A DNA stretch of 64,000 bases, taken from assembly GCA_007922225.1 (NCBI GenBank), contig ML679961.1, positions 9,791,433-9,855,432 on the forward strand, read 5' to 3'. The position numbers and the translations under genes are program-made. The notes under the pieces were generated by a model. The model was given only the letters and a program-made list of their open reading frames with translations, was not told where the DNA came from and did not search any database. This document shows positions 47,400 to 59,732 of the stretch, in pieces. Numbering within the stretch: position 1 is the first letter of the stretch; every line of letters starts with the position of its first letter. The stretch comes from Emydura subglobosa. Lineage: Eukaryota > Chordata > Testudines > Chelidae.

Positions 47400-48560
47400 A
47401 ATTAAAGACCAGTCAGCTTAACTTCAGTACCTGGAAAGATAATGGAGCAAATAATTAAGCAATCAATTTGCAAACACCTAAAAGATAATAAGGTGATAAG
47501 TAACAGTCAGCATGCATGGATTTTTCAGAAACAAATCTTGTCAAACCATCCTAATAGCATTCTTTGGCTGGGTAACAAGCCTTGTGGATAAGAGGGAAAC
47601 GGTAGATGTGGTATATCTGGACTTTAGTAAGCTTTTGATGTTGTCTTGCATGACCTTCTCGGAAACAAACTAGGGAAATACTATATGGATGGAGCTATTA
47701 TAAAATGGATGCATAACTGGTTGGAAAATCGTTCCCAGAGAGTAGTAGTTAGTGGTTCACAGTCAAGCTGGAAGGGGATATTGAGTGGGGTCCCGCAGGG
47801 ATCAGTTCTGGGTCCAGTTCTGCTCAATATCATAACTGATTTACGTAATACAGAGAGTAAACTTATAAAGTTTGTGGATGATACCAAGCTGGGAGGGGTA
47901 GCAAGTCTTTTTGAGGATAGGATTAAAATTCAAAATGATCTGCACAAACTGGAAAAATGGTCTGAAGTAAATAGGATGAAATTCAATAAGGACAGATGCA
48001 AAGTACTCCACTTAGGAAGGAACCATCAATTGCACATGTACAAAATGGGAAATGACTGCCTAGGAAGGAGTGCTGCAGAGAGCGATCTTGGGGTCATAGT
48101 GGACCACAAGCTAAATACGAATCAACAGTGTAACACTGTTGGAAAAGAAGCAAACATCATTCTGGGATGTATTAGCAGGAGTGTTTGTAAACAGGACGTG
48201 AGAAGTGATTCTTCCATTCTATTCTGCGCTGATTAGTCCTCAGTTGGAGTATAGTGTCATGTTCTGGGCACTGCATTTCAGGAAAGATGTGGACAAATTG
48301 AAGAAAGTCCAGAGAAGAGCAACAAAAATGATTCAAGGTCTAGAAAACATGACCTATGAGGGAAGATTGAAAAAAATTGGGTTTGTTTAGTCTGGAGAAG
48401 GGAAGACTGAGGGGGAACATAACACTTTTCAAGTACATAAAAAGTTGTTACAAGGAGGATGGAGAAAAATTGTTCTTGTTAACCTCTGAGGATAGGACAA
48501 GAAGCAAGGGCATTTTAGGTTGGCTATTGGGGGAAAAACTTCTTAACTGTCAGGGTGGTT
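47400..48560 (+). pseudogene. CR1 reverse transcriptase remnant
   Basis: In active CR1 this domain copies the RNA at the nicked target. Here 47646-48236 is open for 196 codons. SGVPQGSVLGPVLLNII marks the fingers-palm region, and FVDDTKLGGVASLFED carries the catalytic YxDD-type motif as FVDD. It is followed by MKFNKDRCKVLHLGR and DLGVIVDHKLN. The frame shifts at about 48210 to LPFYSALISPQLEYSVMFW and RRATKMIQGLENMTYEGRL (48205-48390) and again at about 48380 to LFSLEKGRLRGN. Upstream, the palm start is read only in pieces around 47400-47640. A dead copy in the sense orientation of the gene. Confidence 0.85.
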
Positions 48561-48657
48561 AACCACTTGACTAAATTGCCTAGGGAGGTTCTGGAATCTT
48601 CATCAATGGAGATTTTTAAGAGCAGGTTAGACAAATACCTGTCGGGATGTTCTAGAT

Positions 48658-48781
48658 CAGTGTTTCTCAACAGCCAGTCCATGGACCGGTGCTGGTCCTT
48701 GAGATCTCCCTGACACGGCTGACTCTCAGCTTAGAAAGGCAGCAAGCTGGTCCCTGATATCAAGAAGGTTAAGAAACACTG
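48658..48781. mobile_element. hAT-type MITE inside the CR1
   Basis: Ends CAGTGTTTCTCAAC and TTAAGAAACACTG; flanking TTCTAGAT (48650-48657) and GTCTTGAT (48782-48789) agree at 6 of 8 positions. Its ends match those of the larger element at 980-1548. 124 bp. Confidence 0.8.
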
Positions 48782-50814
48782 GTCTTGATAATACTCAGTC
48801 CTGCCATAAGTGCAGGGGCCTGGACTAGATGACCTCTTGAGGTCCCTTCCAGTCCTATGATTCTATGATAGGTTTAGAACTTATATGAGGGATATAAAAG
48901 CTTCTTTTTAGAGGGGGGAAAAAGGATTGTCAAATCCAATTCAGTTATTCAGCTTAATAAATCAGAAGCGGAACTTAAAAAGCCTCTGCTAGGATAGACG
49001 TCTGAAAGATGGCATGTCAAGAGTTTGTTGCAATGCATGGAATTTAAAGGTGTGCTGGTTAAATTCAGGGCTTCTCATGGCGCTGCTGCTTGGCAGTGAG
49101 AGTGCATGTTAAGTAGTTAGTTACTGCCAGGTGTGTTGTACTTGGCTGTTGCTGCGCATTGTGTGGCTACAAGGCGGGGTGCCACAACCCCCTCCAAAGC
49201 GGCAGTATCTCATTGTGGGCTACATCCTGCGATGTCCATTGCGATTCATCAAACTACTTTTTGCAAACCCTATTGAGGAAAAGGGATGACTTTTTCTAAA
49301 AGCATCGTCGTGCTGCTATAACTAGTCCTAAAGAAAATAGACACGAACAGTTTAAATAGGTCAGTTTTTGTCCACTTCCCTTATTTCTTCCAGTTTTCTC
49401 TGTATCTCTTGATGAAAGTAGTTTCTCCATCTTACCCCCCTACTTCTCGACAGCCCCCCCCCACTTTGGTTTCCCTCTTGCCTGGGAGACTTGCAAATTT
49501 GGCAGGAAAGGAACGGGAGAGGGAATGAAATTGTTCTAATTGTATGCTAAGCCAAAGATATAAGTACAATTTCATGCAAGGCAAAATGCTTCTTATTTGT
49601 GCTGAAAATGTTATCTTAGACTCTGGATCAAAAAGCCTTTATAAATGCCATCTTTCCTGTGCTGAAGGCAGCCACCTTGTCATTCTATTTATACTATGAC
49701 TACAATACTGTAGCTCTGGCAGTTTTCATTATAACCTTGCTTATGCTGGAGGTTACTAAGTGAAATTACAGTGTAACTATCAGATCAGTTTTTCTCATCA
49801 GGCGTATCTATGAGGTGCCAACTCCTTTAAACTGAATGATACTCCTTTGACACGTCTGTAGTAGAAACATCCACTTCAAATCGCATCTTAAAGCTTTTAT
49901 TTTTTGGAGCCTTTCTTTTGTAGAAGAGGCATCCTATGGCTTCTGAATACTGCATCTCCTGTCACACCTCCTGCATTTATTTTATAGGTCTCTGATCCCA
50001 GAATTCGGGGTGGAAGCATGCTTTTTTGTTCATATTGCTCTTGACTTTGTGGGGAGTAATGAGTAGAACCGGAGCAGAGGCTGGTTCTACTGAGATTATG
50101 GAACTGGAAGTTGTAACCCTGTGCTTTGGATCAAGCATAAAACACCTTTTACTATAAAGAGGTTGCAAATGCAGCTTCTGGTGCACCTGGGATAATTGGC
50201 TGCCTTCATCAGATAAGTCTGAAAATAATAGTCCATGCCTGGCTTCAAACATTCAAAGGACTTTTAGAATCCACTCCCCCCCACCACTTTTTAATCCCCC
50301 TTGACAAATAATAAGTGGGGGTTGGTCTGGAGCCAGACCTGTAACTCTAATGCTACTTTCCAAAGCACTTTTGAGTTCTGTTTAAAACGTTAAAATGAAA
50401 CACTGGTTATGTTTGGGGTGGTTGTACATGGCCATTCTACCGTCGTGTGGGCGTACCTCGTGCAGAGCTGTCAGAGAATTTTCCCTCAGCACTACCCGTC
50501 GGGTCAGCGTGAGTGCCCTCTGGTATCTTTTACAACTGCTTACAGTGGCACGAAAGTTGTGCTGCCCTTGACCCTCACTCAGTTCCTCCTTTAGCAGCAG
50601 TGCCGTTGTTGGAACTCCCAGCTTTGTTTCTGCAGGTCTTCCCTCTTTTAGTGTGTGCAGTACCTGTAGAATTGCTTTTTAATCTCATGTAGTGTTAGTA
50701 TATATTTAGATGTAAGAATAAATTTAGGATAGTAAATTTTCTAGACTAGGGTTCCTGGCTGGACTCTGGGCTCGGTGTCAGACTACCAACTTATTCTTCT
50801 GGCTTTAAGGCCTG

Positions 50815-51608
50815 TTGCTCTTGTAACAAGTCTGTGCCAGTGTGTGGAATGCCTGGAAGAGATGCAAGGGAGTGACAAATGTCACATTTGTAGAGGATTC
50901 AAACCCTGACTGAAAAAGGACACGGTGCCAGACTCAAGTAGACTCAAGGAGCCTATGGAGTCAGTGCTTTGCCTGCCGTCGGAAACGTCCCGTTCAGAAT
51001 GGGTACTGAACGCATCCAAGTTGGTTAGGAGTGCTCCTCGTGTTCTGATTGAGTCCAGAGGCAGACCCTCATCACCGTACCTAAGAAGAGACAATGTAAG
51101 TCTCCCAAAGACTCGGTACTGGGGCCTTTGAAGTCTGTTATGAAGGCACCAAGCAGAGGCAAGTATTCAGCAGGTGCTCAAAGAGGAAGCACCCCCAGAC
51201 AGCCTGTAAGCCAGGACGGATTGCTGGCTACATTGAGACCGGTCCCTGGTGCACCTTTTAGTACCCAGATTCAGGAGCCCTTTTCGATGCCGTCTACACC
51301 CGAGGCTTTCAACAAAGCCAGAGTTGTTTAACCTGTTGATGCTGCCTTCCCCTGCAATTCAGAAATCTTGCCTGGTGCCGGGTTTGGAAATTCAAGTTCC
51401 CGTGGTACTGGCTCCAGCCCTAGAGCACTGTGTTGTACCGGTGGCTTCTGCAATTGCAGCTCCTCTTCATAGGGTACCATCTAGAGGGAGGCCAGCAATG
51501 ATCTCACCTGGTACCCCATCTCCAGACTCTGAGCCAGTCTCCCTGGTACTGACGGGGTCAGCTCCATTGTGGTCTGAGGAAGCAGATTCCTCATCGGATT
51601 CTGACTAA
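50815..51608 (+). pseudogene. DIRS gag-like remnant
   Basis: Partly overlapping frames read a basic and serine-rich protein: SAGAQRGSTPRQPVSQDG at about 51153-51206 and PGTPSPDSEPVSLVL with an EEADSSSDSD end before the stop at about 51606. Low complexity and lack of a defined domain fit DIRS gag proteins. Frameshifts break it near 51120 and 51330. Confidence 0.55.
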
Positions 51609-51615
51609 CCATCTT

Positions 51616-52370
51616 TTGTTTCTGAAGCAGCAAGGGGTAGCTCTTAGTCACCAAATGGACTTTGATGGAATTATCTCAGCTTTCCATCTTCCCATAGATG
51701 ACACAAATTTTTTTTCAAACCCTTTGTCCATGAGATTTCTAAAAGGTTTACTCAGATTATACCCACAGGTTCACATCCCCATTGAGTTGCTAGAGACTTG
51801 TTTTCGGTTACATCTGTCTATGAAGGTAGCTTTCTTGGTTGCTATAACCTTGGCCAGGAGAGTAGGGGAGCTACGAACCTTAGTGTCAGAGCCTGTGTAT
51901 ACAATTTTCTTTAGGGAAACGGTTTTCTTTCAGCCTCACCCAAAAGTCCTGTCTAAAAATTGTTCCAATTTTTCACATTAATCAAGCAATTTATTTATCA
52001 ACTTCCTTTCCAAAGCCTCATTCAAGCGCCACACTCTAGATGGTAGAAGAGCTTTGACTCTTTACCTGGATCAGACTAGACTTTTCAGGTCTTCATCTCA
52101 GCTCTTGGTTGCAGTTTCAGACAGAGAATCTTTTCCTGGATTTCTAGCTATATTCGTTTATGCTATTGATTGTCTGATGTTGCACGTCTAAGTAAAGAGG
52201 TGGCTCAGGCAATTTCTGTGGCCTTCCTGGCTCATGTACCCATACTGGACATTTGTAGGGTGGCAACTTGGTCGTCTATCCATACAATGGCCTCTCACTA
52301 TGCCATCTCTCATCAATCTAGAGACGATGCCAGATCTGGATGGGTGGTCCTACAATCACTGTTCAAGTAG
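51616..52370 (+). pseudogene. DIRS tyrosine recombinase, degenerate
   Basis: The enzyme integrates the circular copy of the element. The first frame (51616-51981) has ISAFHLPID, SMRFLKGLLRLYP and VAFLVAITLARRVGELRTL, the last holding the first catalytic arginine. After a stop, pieces such as LDGRRALTLYLDQTRLFRSS (about 52035-52095) continue in another frame. 52170-52370 reads VAFLAHVPILDICRVATW followed by MASHYAIS with the nucleophilic tyrosine at about 52299. The expected histidine-arginine pair just before this block reads LSKEVAQ, so it appears lost. Inactive. Confidence 0.7.
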
Positions 52371-55069
52371 ATTCCAAGCCCACCGCCAGCTCAAATTGCT
52401 TGTGAGTCACCTACAGTGGAATAAACGTGTGCCATCACTCGAAGAAAAAATGGTTAACTGCCTTTTCATCACTGTTGTTCTTTGAGATGTGTTGCATGTA
52501 TCCATTTGATGACTTGCCCTCCTTCCCCTCTCTGTGAGTCCTTCCAGTAGGAAGGAACCGAGGGGGTCAGGACAACCAGGCCCTTTTTTTTCCTGCATGA
52601 AGTGGTGCAAGGCAGTAGGAGGTGCTTGCGCTGCCCCGGTGGCTACTGCTGAGGGAAAAATCTCACAGCTGTGCAAGAGGGGTACCCTCACCTACAGTGG
52701 AATGGATATGTGCGACATGTCTTGAAGAACATAAGTTAAGGGAAGGTAGGTAGCTGTGTTTTAAAAACGCTTTTAGAGGTTAAGCAACTGAAACTGAATT
52801 TGCCAAGCTGTCTTGCTGTAATCCCCCATGACGTTTTAATTTGTGATTCATTGGCACTTTGAAAATATAGTCTACTGTACAAGCAAAATAAAGCTTTGGA
52901 GAAACAAACCTATCAGAAGGAGTTTCGCTGAGAAGACTAGAACGTGTCTGCTAACTTAGGTAGGAACTCATTTGATCAGGTATGTATTCCTCACTAAAAA
53001 ATTGTCCTAATGACACATTGATGGCTCCTTCGGAAAGCATTTGAAGCTTTTATGTACCACGTGTCTTCTACTGACCCATCATTCTGTGTAAAAATGACAA
53101 TCTACTCTTGTATTTACTTAGGAGCACTGGTGTTCAGCTGTGGCGGCCCACATCCTTCCCAGCAGAGAGCCACAGAATCATTGCTAGGCCATTATATTAC
53201 AATACTGCACCAGTTTGACTCAGTTTCATTTTTGCATTGATGCAACCTCACAATGAAAACATTGCGACACAACGTCAAGATCTTGGAGCATGGTTTTTTG
53301 GCTCTCTGCAATTCCCTTTAACACGGTTTTGTCCACTGTTCCAACACCTTTTGTGACTACTGGGAGGGATCTTTGCTCCCAGGTGTTTTTTCCTTAGCGC
53401 GTTTGGGTCCACTCCCCTTGATTGTCTTGTGCTGAGTATGGAAAGTTGTGTGTGGGGAGGGCTGCAGTAAATGAGAGTCGGCACTTTGCCTGAGTCCAGA
53501 CAGAGTGTGGTGAGTGAGAGAGGCTTGAAGGAGTTGTATGATGGTGGGGTAGAAGATTGGTATGGCTCTGAAGGTGCTTTCTTAATAGTTTGGTATTATG
53601 TACTGCATAATTACTGTAATAATGTACTGTAAGATCAGTTTAATTACACTTGTGAAAAATCTGCATAATTGCATGTTTATTTCAGGGATTAGGCTCCAGT
53701 GTAAATATTCAATATTGACTCTGGCTGAGGGAAACATCAAATTCTAATTTCTTCAAGAAAACTCATTTGGCTCACTTGCTAAAACAAGAAGCTGGTGTTA
53801 TAGCGTAATTATAGCTATGATGTAGTTAAAGCTGAAGCTAACTTTGTATTGTAAGCCCAATTTTCAAACCCTGGCCCCCCTATTTTTCTGAAGAGACAAA
53901 GCTTCCTGAAATTCCCCATGCTGCATCTCATGTGAGACTCGACTTTGTCTGGGAAGCTGGATAAAAATCAGAGTTTTAATCTATGGTATTTTGAAAAATT
54001 GTCTTAACTTTAGTTATTTACTGATATTTATTTTGATACAGTGACAAACTAATTATTGGGTGAACGCCTTTCTAACATATATAACAACACTCTCCCCCTA
54101 CCCCTATGGGTGAGGCCTCTGCTGACCCAGCGTCTGGTGACGTAACACGGGGAGAGGTGGTATAGATAAAAACCAAGTAAAATTCTAGCTGCTAATGAAT
54201 AAGAAGCCAGTGCAGATCCAAAAGCACTGGGATCATGTGCTCCTGGCAAGAGGTCCACTAAAAAAGGAGCTGCCAAATTCTTCCCCAGCTTCACTGCTAT
54301 CGTCTCCTAAAATCATCAGAATGACTTGGCTTACAAACTAAGATTATTTTCTGTTGGCCTTGCTGACAAGATGTTCTTATTTCTTTGGAGGGGAAATTAG
54401 AAAAATTATCAGCTTGCTGTACCCCAGACCGAGGGCAGCAGGGAAAGATTAATGGGTTTATTAAAGAGGGATTATAAAAAGGAGCCAGTGAAGTGCTATA
54501 TCTGAATCCCTGTACTGAAGCTGTGGTGGAAAAAGGCTCCATGCAACTTGCTTTAAAGTGTCAGGATGTAATAATGGTCATTTGTCCCTCTTCCTGCTTT
54601 TTACTTATGGCTATAACTGGCACTAAATTCTTACCCAGAGATGTGTGTGTGAGAGAGAGAATGATCTGTTACTAACTCTAGATATGCAGGAGAAAATAAA
54701 ATTTCCTACTAACTAGTTGCTAGGACCTTTGCATATATTTCAACATAATTTAGGGTGCACCATTATGGGTGAATGAGCCGTGTAAATAGGGTGGCTAGAA
54801 GTGGCAAAAATTATATGGCTGTAGAAACAGGCTGGATTCCTTGACTGTTCAGCTCTATCTACATTCTGATAATCAGGTGTAGGTTTTGTTGGAAAGAGAG
54901 TGATACTGTGTTAGCTGGACTCCATTGAAGCTCACGTTTCCAACCGTAATTATTTTTAAACTAAGTTTAAAGTTAGTGAATTTGTAGTTGCATGTTTTCA
55001 GGTGGAATTCTAGGTTCATTTTTTGAATAATTGTAACTCTGATGTTTATAGATGGATTCTTTTCTTTTG

Positions 55070-55374
55070 GGCTTGCCTACACGGAGATACTCAGGAATGT
55101 TAATCCAAACTAACTTTGTGGATTAAGAGTTAAACTGCATTAAACCACAGTGTGGGCAGAAGTAAAGTGGCCTTGATTCAATTTAGTTTAATTGGCCCCT
55201 GTAGATCCTGCCACTACAAGTTGCCTGGTGCGCTTTAATGTAGTGCTGTTTTCAAACACACTATGTTAAAGTGCACCAGCCTAGTCTACACAGACCAATT
55301 AACGTGAAGCACATTAGTTTGCTTTGGCAATCACACTCCCATAGAGTGCATTATTCCACCGGGTAGACAAGTCC
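55070..55374. mobile_element. Harbinger-type MITE
   Basis: Left end GGCTTGCCTACACGG, right end CCGGGTAGACAAGTCC; TTG on both sides (55067-55069, 55375-55377). Interior has inverted GTGCGCTTTAATGTAGTG and CACTATGTTAAAGTGCACCA words that form a second, inner palindrome. Confidence 0.75.
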
Positions 55375-55689
55375 TTGGAAACTAATAGTCTAAAGCAGGT
55401 TGAAGTCAGGAAAATAACATCAGTACAAAAGTCCAATTCTGTTCCACTTTCTAACAAAGTATATCCTTAGTGTCCAATCTAAAATTAAAATTAGGTGTTC
55501 AAGTCTGGGCCTAAAATTAGGATTTATGGTTTTACTTTGATGTGTGAATGCTTGCATGTATGTTCCCTTGCATTTCTGTTTCGCTTATCGACTGCAGTGT
55601 CAATGTGCATGTATGGTAATGCAATGAACTACCATAGAATTCTTTTGCCTTCTTACACACTTAAACTAAAATAATCAATGCTTATTACA

Positions 55690-56560
55690 TGTTTCACAGG
55701 TCAGAGCAACTGTGTATGTGTTTCCCCGCAGTATACCAGCAAGGGCACTCGAGCTCAGGCCACTGGCTCCCCTGGCTGTCACCTCTGTTGGCTGGAGACA
55801 CACATTTCTCTCCCTTCTTACTTTGGTATTTCCAGGCTGAACAGTTCCCAGCCTTCACTGTGTTCTTGCCAGCAGATACAGGCTGCCCAAGCATTCCTGA
55901 TTGCTTTCTCCTCAAAGAGGATTGGGTTAGTGTGACTGCCCACAATTTTAGATACCACACAACTCTTCTTATGCAAGCCTATTTTATTAAGGTAAAAGCA
56001 TATTGAAAAACAGTCAGAGAACCTACTGGGTGCTAATAAACGTACCACAGTTCTCTCAGCCCTAACATATGCTCTGGTAGGAGCAGTCCTTCCAAACTTC
56101 ACTTTATGGGATTACTTGTGGTTTCAAGTTCATCACAGCTTCAGCTCAGAACAAGCACACAGTTCTTCCAATCTTTCCCTAAGGATTGGCGCCCTCCATG
56201 GACTGGAGGTCTTGTTCCTTTGCTGGAACAGGAAGAAAGCCATGAGCCTCTTTAAAACCAGGCTATTTGTCCAACATATCCTCTTTGTCTGTTTTCCTGG
56301 ACAATCCAATTTGAGTATACGTGAACCTTTGGAGGGGGTGGCTTCAAAGGGGCTGATAACCAGAGGAATTAGCATCTGCTCCTTCCAGGAGGAGTTACAT
56401 ATGATTTCACACGAACACATACCTTTAGGCTCCATTGAATTAAAAATGCAATTGTGTATCAGACCTAATTCATATGAGGTTTAACATAATTCAGCAAAGT
56501 TTATCTTAATTCCATAAGGTTTGTCCATGATGCTGCAGGATGTTGTCAGTCTGTCACGAC
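55690..56560. other. Unclassified repeat, perhaps an antisense LTR
   Basis: The CTATTTTATTAAGG word at 55978-55991, if read on the other strand, is a polyadenylation-like signal. Neither ends nor genes of an element were found. Frames on both strands carry no domain. Confidence 0.25.
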
Positions 56561-57024
56561 ATGTACACAGCTAAGATCGTGGGGAAACTTGGTCTTTTGA
56601 GTTTATTGAATTTGCATGTTTTGAAGCCTTGGTTTTGAGGCTAAAAAGACTGTTTTGGGTTAAGATTCAGGACATTATTCAAAGTAGGCTAAGATTTAGG
56701 ACTTGGTTTTCTCTCCTTCCTCTTCCGTTCAGCTCACTTCTTAGGTTATCAGAAATCTGGATATAATAGGAGGCTGAAATTTGATTGAACTTGGCCAGGT
56801 TAAAACTTAATAAATATGATTTAACTTTTTGCAAACGGTTTGGATTGAGGGTGACACGGTCACCCGTTGCCCTGTATTTATTGGTTCTCGTTTGACAGCT
56901 GTTGAAGTGTGTTTGTGATATTTTAAATATGTAAATTCCTGAAAATTAGGTGGTGGTGGGGAACCCCTGCAAACTAATGGGCACTAGTCTTACAAACTGC
57001 AAAACTTTCCCGTACAATTTGAGA

Positions 57025-57110
57025 ACATAGGAATGGCCACACTGGGTCAGACCAATGGTCCATCTAGCCCAGTATCCTGTTTTCTGACGAAGAACTTCTG
57101 AGAGGTGACT
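57025..57110. repeat. Reptile CR1-like repeat fragment
   Basis: AGGAATGGCCACACTGGGTC and CAATGGTCCATCTAGCCCAG are typical words of a dispersed repeat also seen, decayed, at 8890-8950. Confidence 0.55.
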
Positions 57111-57286
57111 GTCCAAAGATAACTAGTTCCAGAAATTCTTATTTATCTAGATTTTCAGATTTGCACTGAAGAAGTAACTGAGGCTGCTATATCAAAACTC
57201 CCTATAAAATGTAGTCAGTAGTTGAGGAATGAGAATCTGAAAAAACCTGACCTGAAACTAATTCTTGTTTCTCTTTTCGCCCTTAG

Positions 57287-57848
57287 ATTTTTTTTTTTTT
57301 TTAAGAAGTAGTTAAGAAAAACACGATGGAGTTTTATGAGTCTACGTATTTTATCATCCTCATTCCTTCAGTGGTTATTACAGTCATCTTCCTCTTCTTC
57401 TGGCTTTTCATGAAAGAAACATTATATGACGAAGTCCTTGCAAAACAGAAAAGGGACCAAAAGTTTGTGCCTTCTAAAACGGATAAAAAGAAAACCGAGA
57501 AAAGAAAGAACAAAAGGAAAGAAGCTCAGAATGGGAACCTCCACGAGTCAGATTCTGAGAGCACACCTCGGGAGTTTAAATTGTCTGATGCCCTGATTGC
57601 AGATGAAGAGCACATAGTTCCTGTTCCCTTGAGTCTGACTGAAGCTTCAAGCAGCATCAGAGAACGGAAGAAGAAGGAGAAGAAACATAAGACTGTGCAA
57701 GAGGAGCACGTGTCTAAAGAGTCAGAAGGTTCCAAGCCTGCAGGCAAGAAAATTGAACCAGTCCCTGTTACAAAACAGCCCACTCCACCCTCGGAAGCAG
57801 CAGGATTGAAGAAGAAACCGGGGCAGAAGAAGCAGAAAAATGGAATTG
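57287..57848 (+). CDS. KTN1: KTN1 exon 2: start codon, membrane anchor, basic region of kinectin
   Basis: Kinectin is an integral ER membrane protein. It binds kinesin-1 heavy chain and anchors translation elongation factor 1-delta at the ER. The exon follows the acceptor CCCTTAG (57286). Coding starts at ATG 57326, with A at -3 and G at +4, and an in-frame TAA at 57302 excludes an earlier start. Residues 1-6 are MEFYES, residues 8-29 form one hydrophobic segment (YFIILIPSVVITVIFLFF onward), which anchors the protein with most of it in the cytosol. Then comes a lysine-rich stretch, NGNLHESDSES, IRERKKKEKKHK, and PVTKQPTPPSEAA. It ends KNGI plus one base of a split codon at 57848, before GTATCT. 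The open frame continues into the intron and should be ignored after 57848. Very close to the remembered vertebrate kinectin N-terminus. Confidence 0.93.
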
Positions 57849-59594
57849 GTATCTCGTCTTACATATATTTCTTGCATGCCAAAATTGTGTTCTGCTTATT
57901 GCAAGGCAGTGTAGTATTTAGCTATTTATCAGAACTGTTCTACCAGTTCTGCATCAGGCAGAAGTTCATTTTTAGTTTGTAAGGGTTTTTTGCTTCTTCC
58001 ATATTTCATCTGGCAATGATGTCTTTATTTCCCCCCTCCCCCCCCAATATTTATTTTCCTTTGCCAAAATTGGTGAGCGGTAGAACTACTTTATCTCCTA
58101 ACTCTGCTTTGTTCTGTGGTTTGGCTAAATTAGTCTTTAGCTATTAAAAGCTTGATTACCACAAAGACTGCAGAGAAGTGTTTGCTAGAACGCTCTGCCA
58201 TCATGCTATCCCAAAATGAGACCCTAGGACATGAGAGAGACAAGGTGGGTGAGGTAATATCTTTTATTAGACCAACTCACCCACTTAACTCTCATATCCA
58301 GGGATCAATACGGCTACCAGACTACAGCAAACCCTAGCACGTAACAGCTGCTTTGATGAGAGGGCATACAGAAAGCCTCGTATCCTATGACAATTCATTT
58401 TGCTTTAAGTACCAGGATCCTTATATAAGTTGATTACTGCAAAGTCAGATATCAGCGATAAGAACTCTTTCCACTGAGTAACCATCTTGGAACTGTAGGA
58501 AATAGAATTTTTTTTAGTAAAATGCTATCGGGAGCTAGAAAAGAAACTGGTACAGCCACTGTAACTAACTTGAGTTACTAGAGTGTAGATTGATCTTACA
58601 GAAGGCAAGAAAGCTGCCTGATCATAGTCTGACTGGCTTGTTTTTAATCCATATTATCTAGGTGGCAAAAGCTGGTATGTTAAATGCGTTAACTACAATT
58701 GCTTGAATATGAATAACAGTTTAAAAAAATATCCCGACTCTTAAAATAATTAAAAAAACAATTGGAGATTTTGACCTTTTTTTATGCAGCTCTAACCTGC
58801 TAGACACATGGAGTGTGACATGGCTGCCTTGTGCTTTAGAATAGAAAAGCAGATGTATTACATCTTAGTGCAGGTAATCAGATCTTTTAAGAAACCATTT
58901 TTTTGGACATGGCTATGAAATTTGGTTTGCAAAGACTGTTTTGAGGGCAACCACAACTAACTTTTGTCCTTGGATTACATAAACTAATGCCATAACCCTG
59001 TATTGTGTGTTCCAGCTCTGACAGGAAAAGCATATAGTATATTTTTTCCAATAAGAGAACTGAATGTCCATTAAAAAGCAACTTTAAAAGGAATAGTTCC
59101 ATAATAGGGGATGTTATTTTCTGCTTCTCACAGTTCCAATATTTAGAGGCGAATTGTTTAAGGGGGTGGCAGGAAAAGGTTGCTGAAAATGAGAAGTTAC
59201 TTTTTGTTACAAAAAGTGATTGATTTTGCTTTTGTGCAGTAAGGCATCTTGATTCGAATTGTTAAAACTAGAGGATGCCAGTTGCCATTTGTTTCAGTCT
59301 TTGGTTTCACTGCTCTGTGTTCTGCTTGCGGGTATAATTCCCTGTGTCTGATAACATTGTTGCTGATGTTAAGGTGTAGTAGCATGGTTGCTGCTGCTAA
59401 GTTTGCTACAGCCCTGTATTGCCTTTGGGTGTAATTTGGCTTTATTTATGCACACACAACTTTAAATTCTGATTATAGTGTAGGCGAGAACGTCTTCAGT
59501 CTGGAATGACTTCACTGCTTATTGCACTTTCACTGTTTAAATGTAGCTCTTAGTAAATACAGAAGTGTGTGTTTCTATCATATCCTTTTTACAG
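57849..59594 (+). other. KTN1: KTN1 intron 2
   Basis: 1746 bases from GTATCT to TTTTTACAG. Contains an inverted Penelope-like 3' end (58225-58335) and otherwise plain AT-rich DNA. Confidence 0.85.
58225..58335 (-). mobile_element. Penelope-like 3' end, antisense
   Basis: GAGAGACAAGGTGGGTGAGG and ATATCTTTTATTAGACCAAC are the inverse of the ends at 2770-2900 and 5520-5565. Confidence 0.6.
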
Positions 59595-59732
59595 ATGACC
59601 AGGATTCAAAGAGTGAATTGTTTCTGTCTCCTACCAAAAAACAAGACCCACTGCTGTTCCAACATGAGATAAAACAAGAAAGTGGATCAGGAAAGAAGAA
59701 AGTTTCCACAAAGAAACAAAAAATTGACAATG
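59595..59732 (+). CDS. KTN1: KTN1 exon 3
   Basis: Acceptor TTTTTACAG ends at 59594 and the donor is ATG|GTGAGA after 59732. Joined to exon 2 the split codon reads GAT, giving NGIDDQDSKSELF, which keeps the DDQD of known kinectins. The exon adds 46 residues of a hydrophilic linker with QHEIKQESGSGKKK and KKQKIDN. Phase 1 on both sides, so it could be skipped without a frameshift. Cytosolic, low complexity, between the membrane anchor and the coiled coil. Confidence 0.93.

Larger units (their letters stand above)
46415..48870 (+). mobile_element. CR1 LINE, 5' truncated and rearranged
   Basis: The copy starts in the endonuclease region and runs to the CR1 terminal words CTATGATTCTATGATA (48855-48870). 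There is a deletion at about 47340 between the endonuclease-RT linker and the start of the palm. A hAT MITE has inserted at 48658-48781. Confidence 0.85.
50400..52740 (+). mobile_element. DIRS-type retrotransposon remnant
   Basis: Three parts can be read in order: a left terminal region (about 50400-50700), a gag-like serine and proline-rich part (50815-51608) and a tyrosine recombinase (51616-52370). The reverse transcriptase and RNase H that normally lie between gag and recombinase are missing. The right end carries related terminal words: ACCTACAGTGGAATAAAC at 52410 and ACCTACAGTGGAATGGAT at 52690, with an inverse TTGTTCTTTGAGATGTGTTG at 52473, as expected from the split inverted repeats of DIRS. 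Confidence 0.75.
22639..57286 (+). other. KTN1: KTN1 intron 1 (about 34.6 kb)
   Basis: Inferred from the exon 1 donor (GTGAGT at 22639) and the exon 2 acceptor (CTTTTCGCCCTTAG, ending 57286). It contains most of the repeats listed between 23 and 56 kb and no other recognised gene. The stretches 24000-27360, 31600-40100, 48900-50400 and 52750-55060 show nothing beyond AT-rich sequence and small frames without domains. Confidence 0.55.

Noticed and set aside
47646..48236. 196-codon frame as a possible host gene
   Set aside because: It is the reverse transcriptase part of a CR1 LINE (SGVPQGSVLGP, FVDDTKL).
55689..56006. Overlapping frames on both strands at 55.7-56.5 kb as an exon
   Set aside because: Frames overlap in opposite directions, no recognised motif, repeat-like text.
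57849..57982. Continuation of the exon 2 frame after residue 174
   Set aside because: The donor at 57849 and the match to exon 3 show it is intron.
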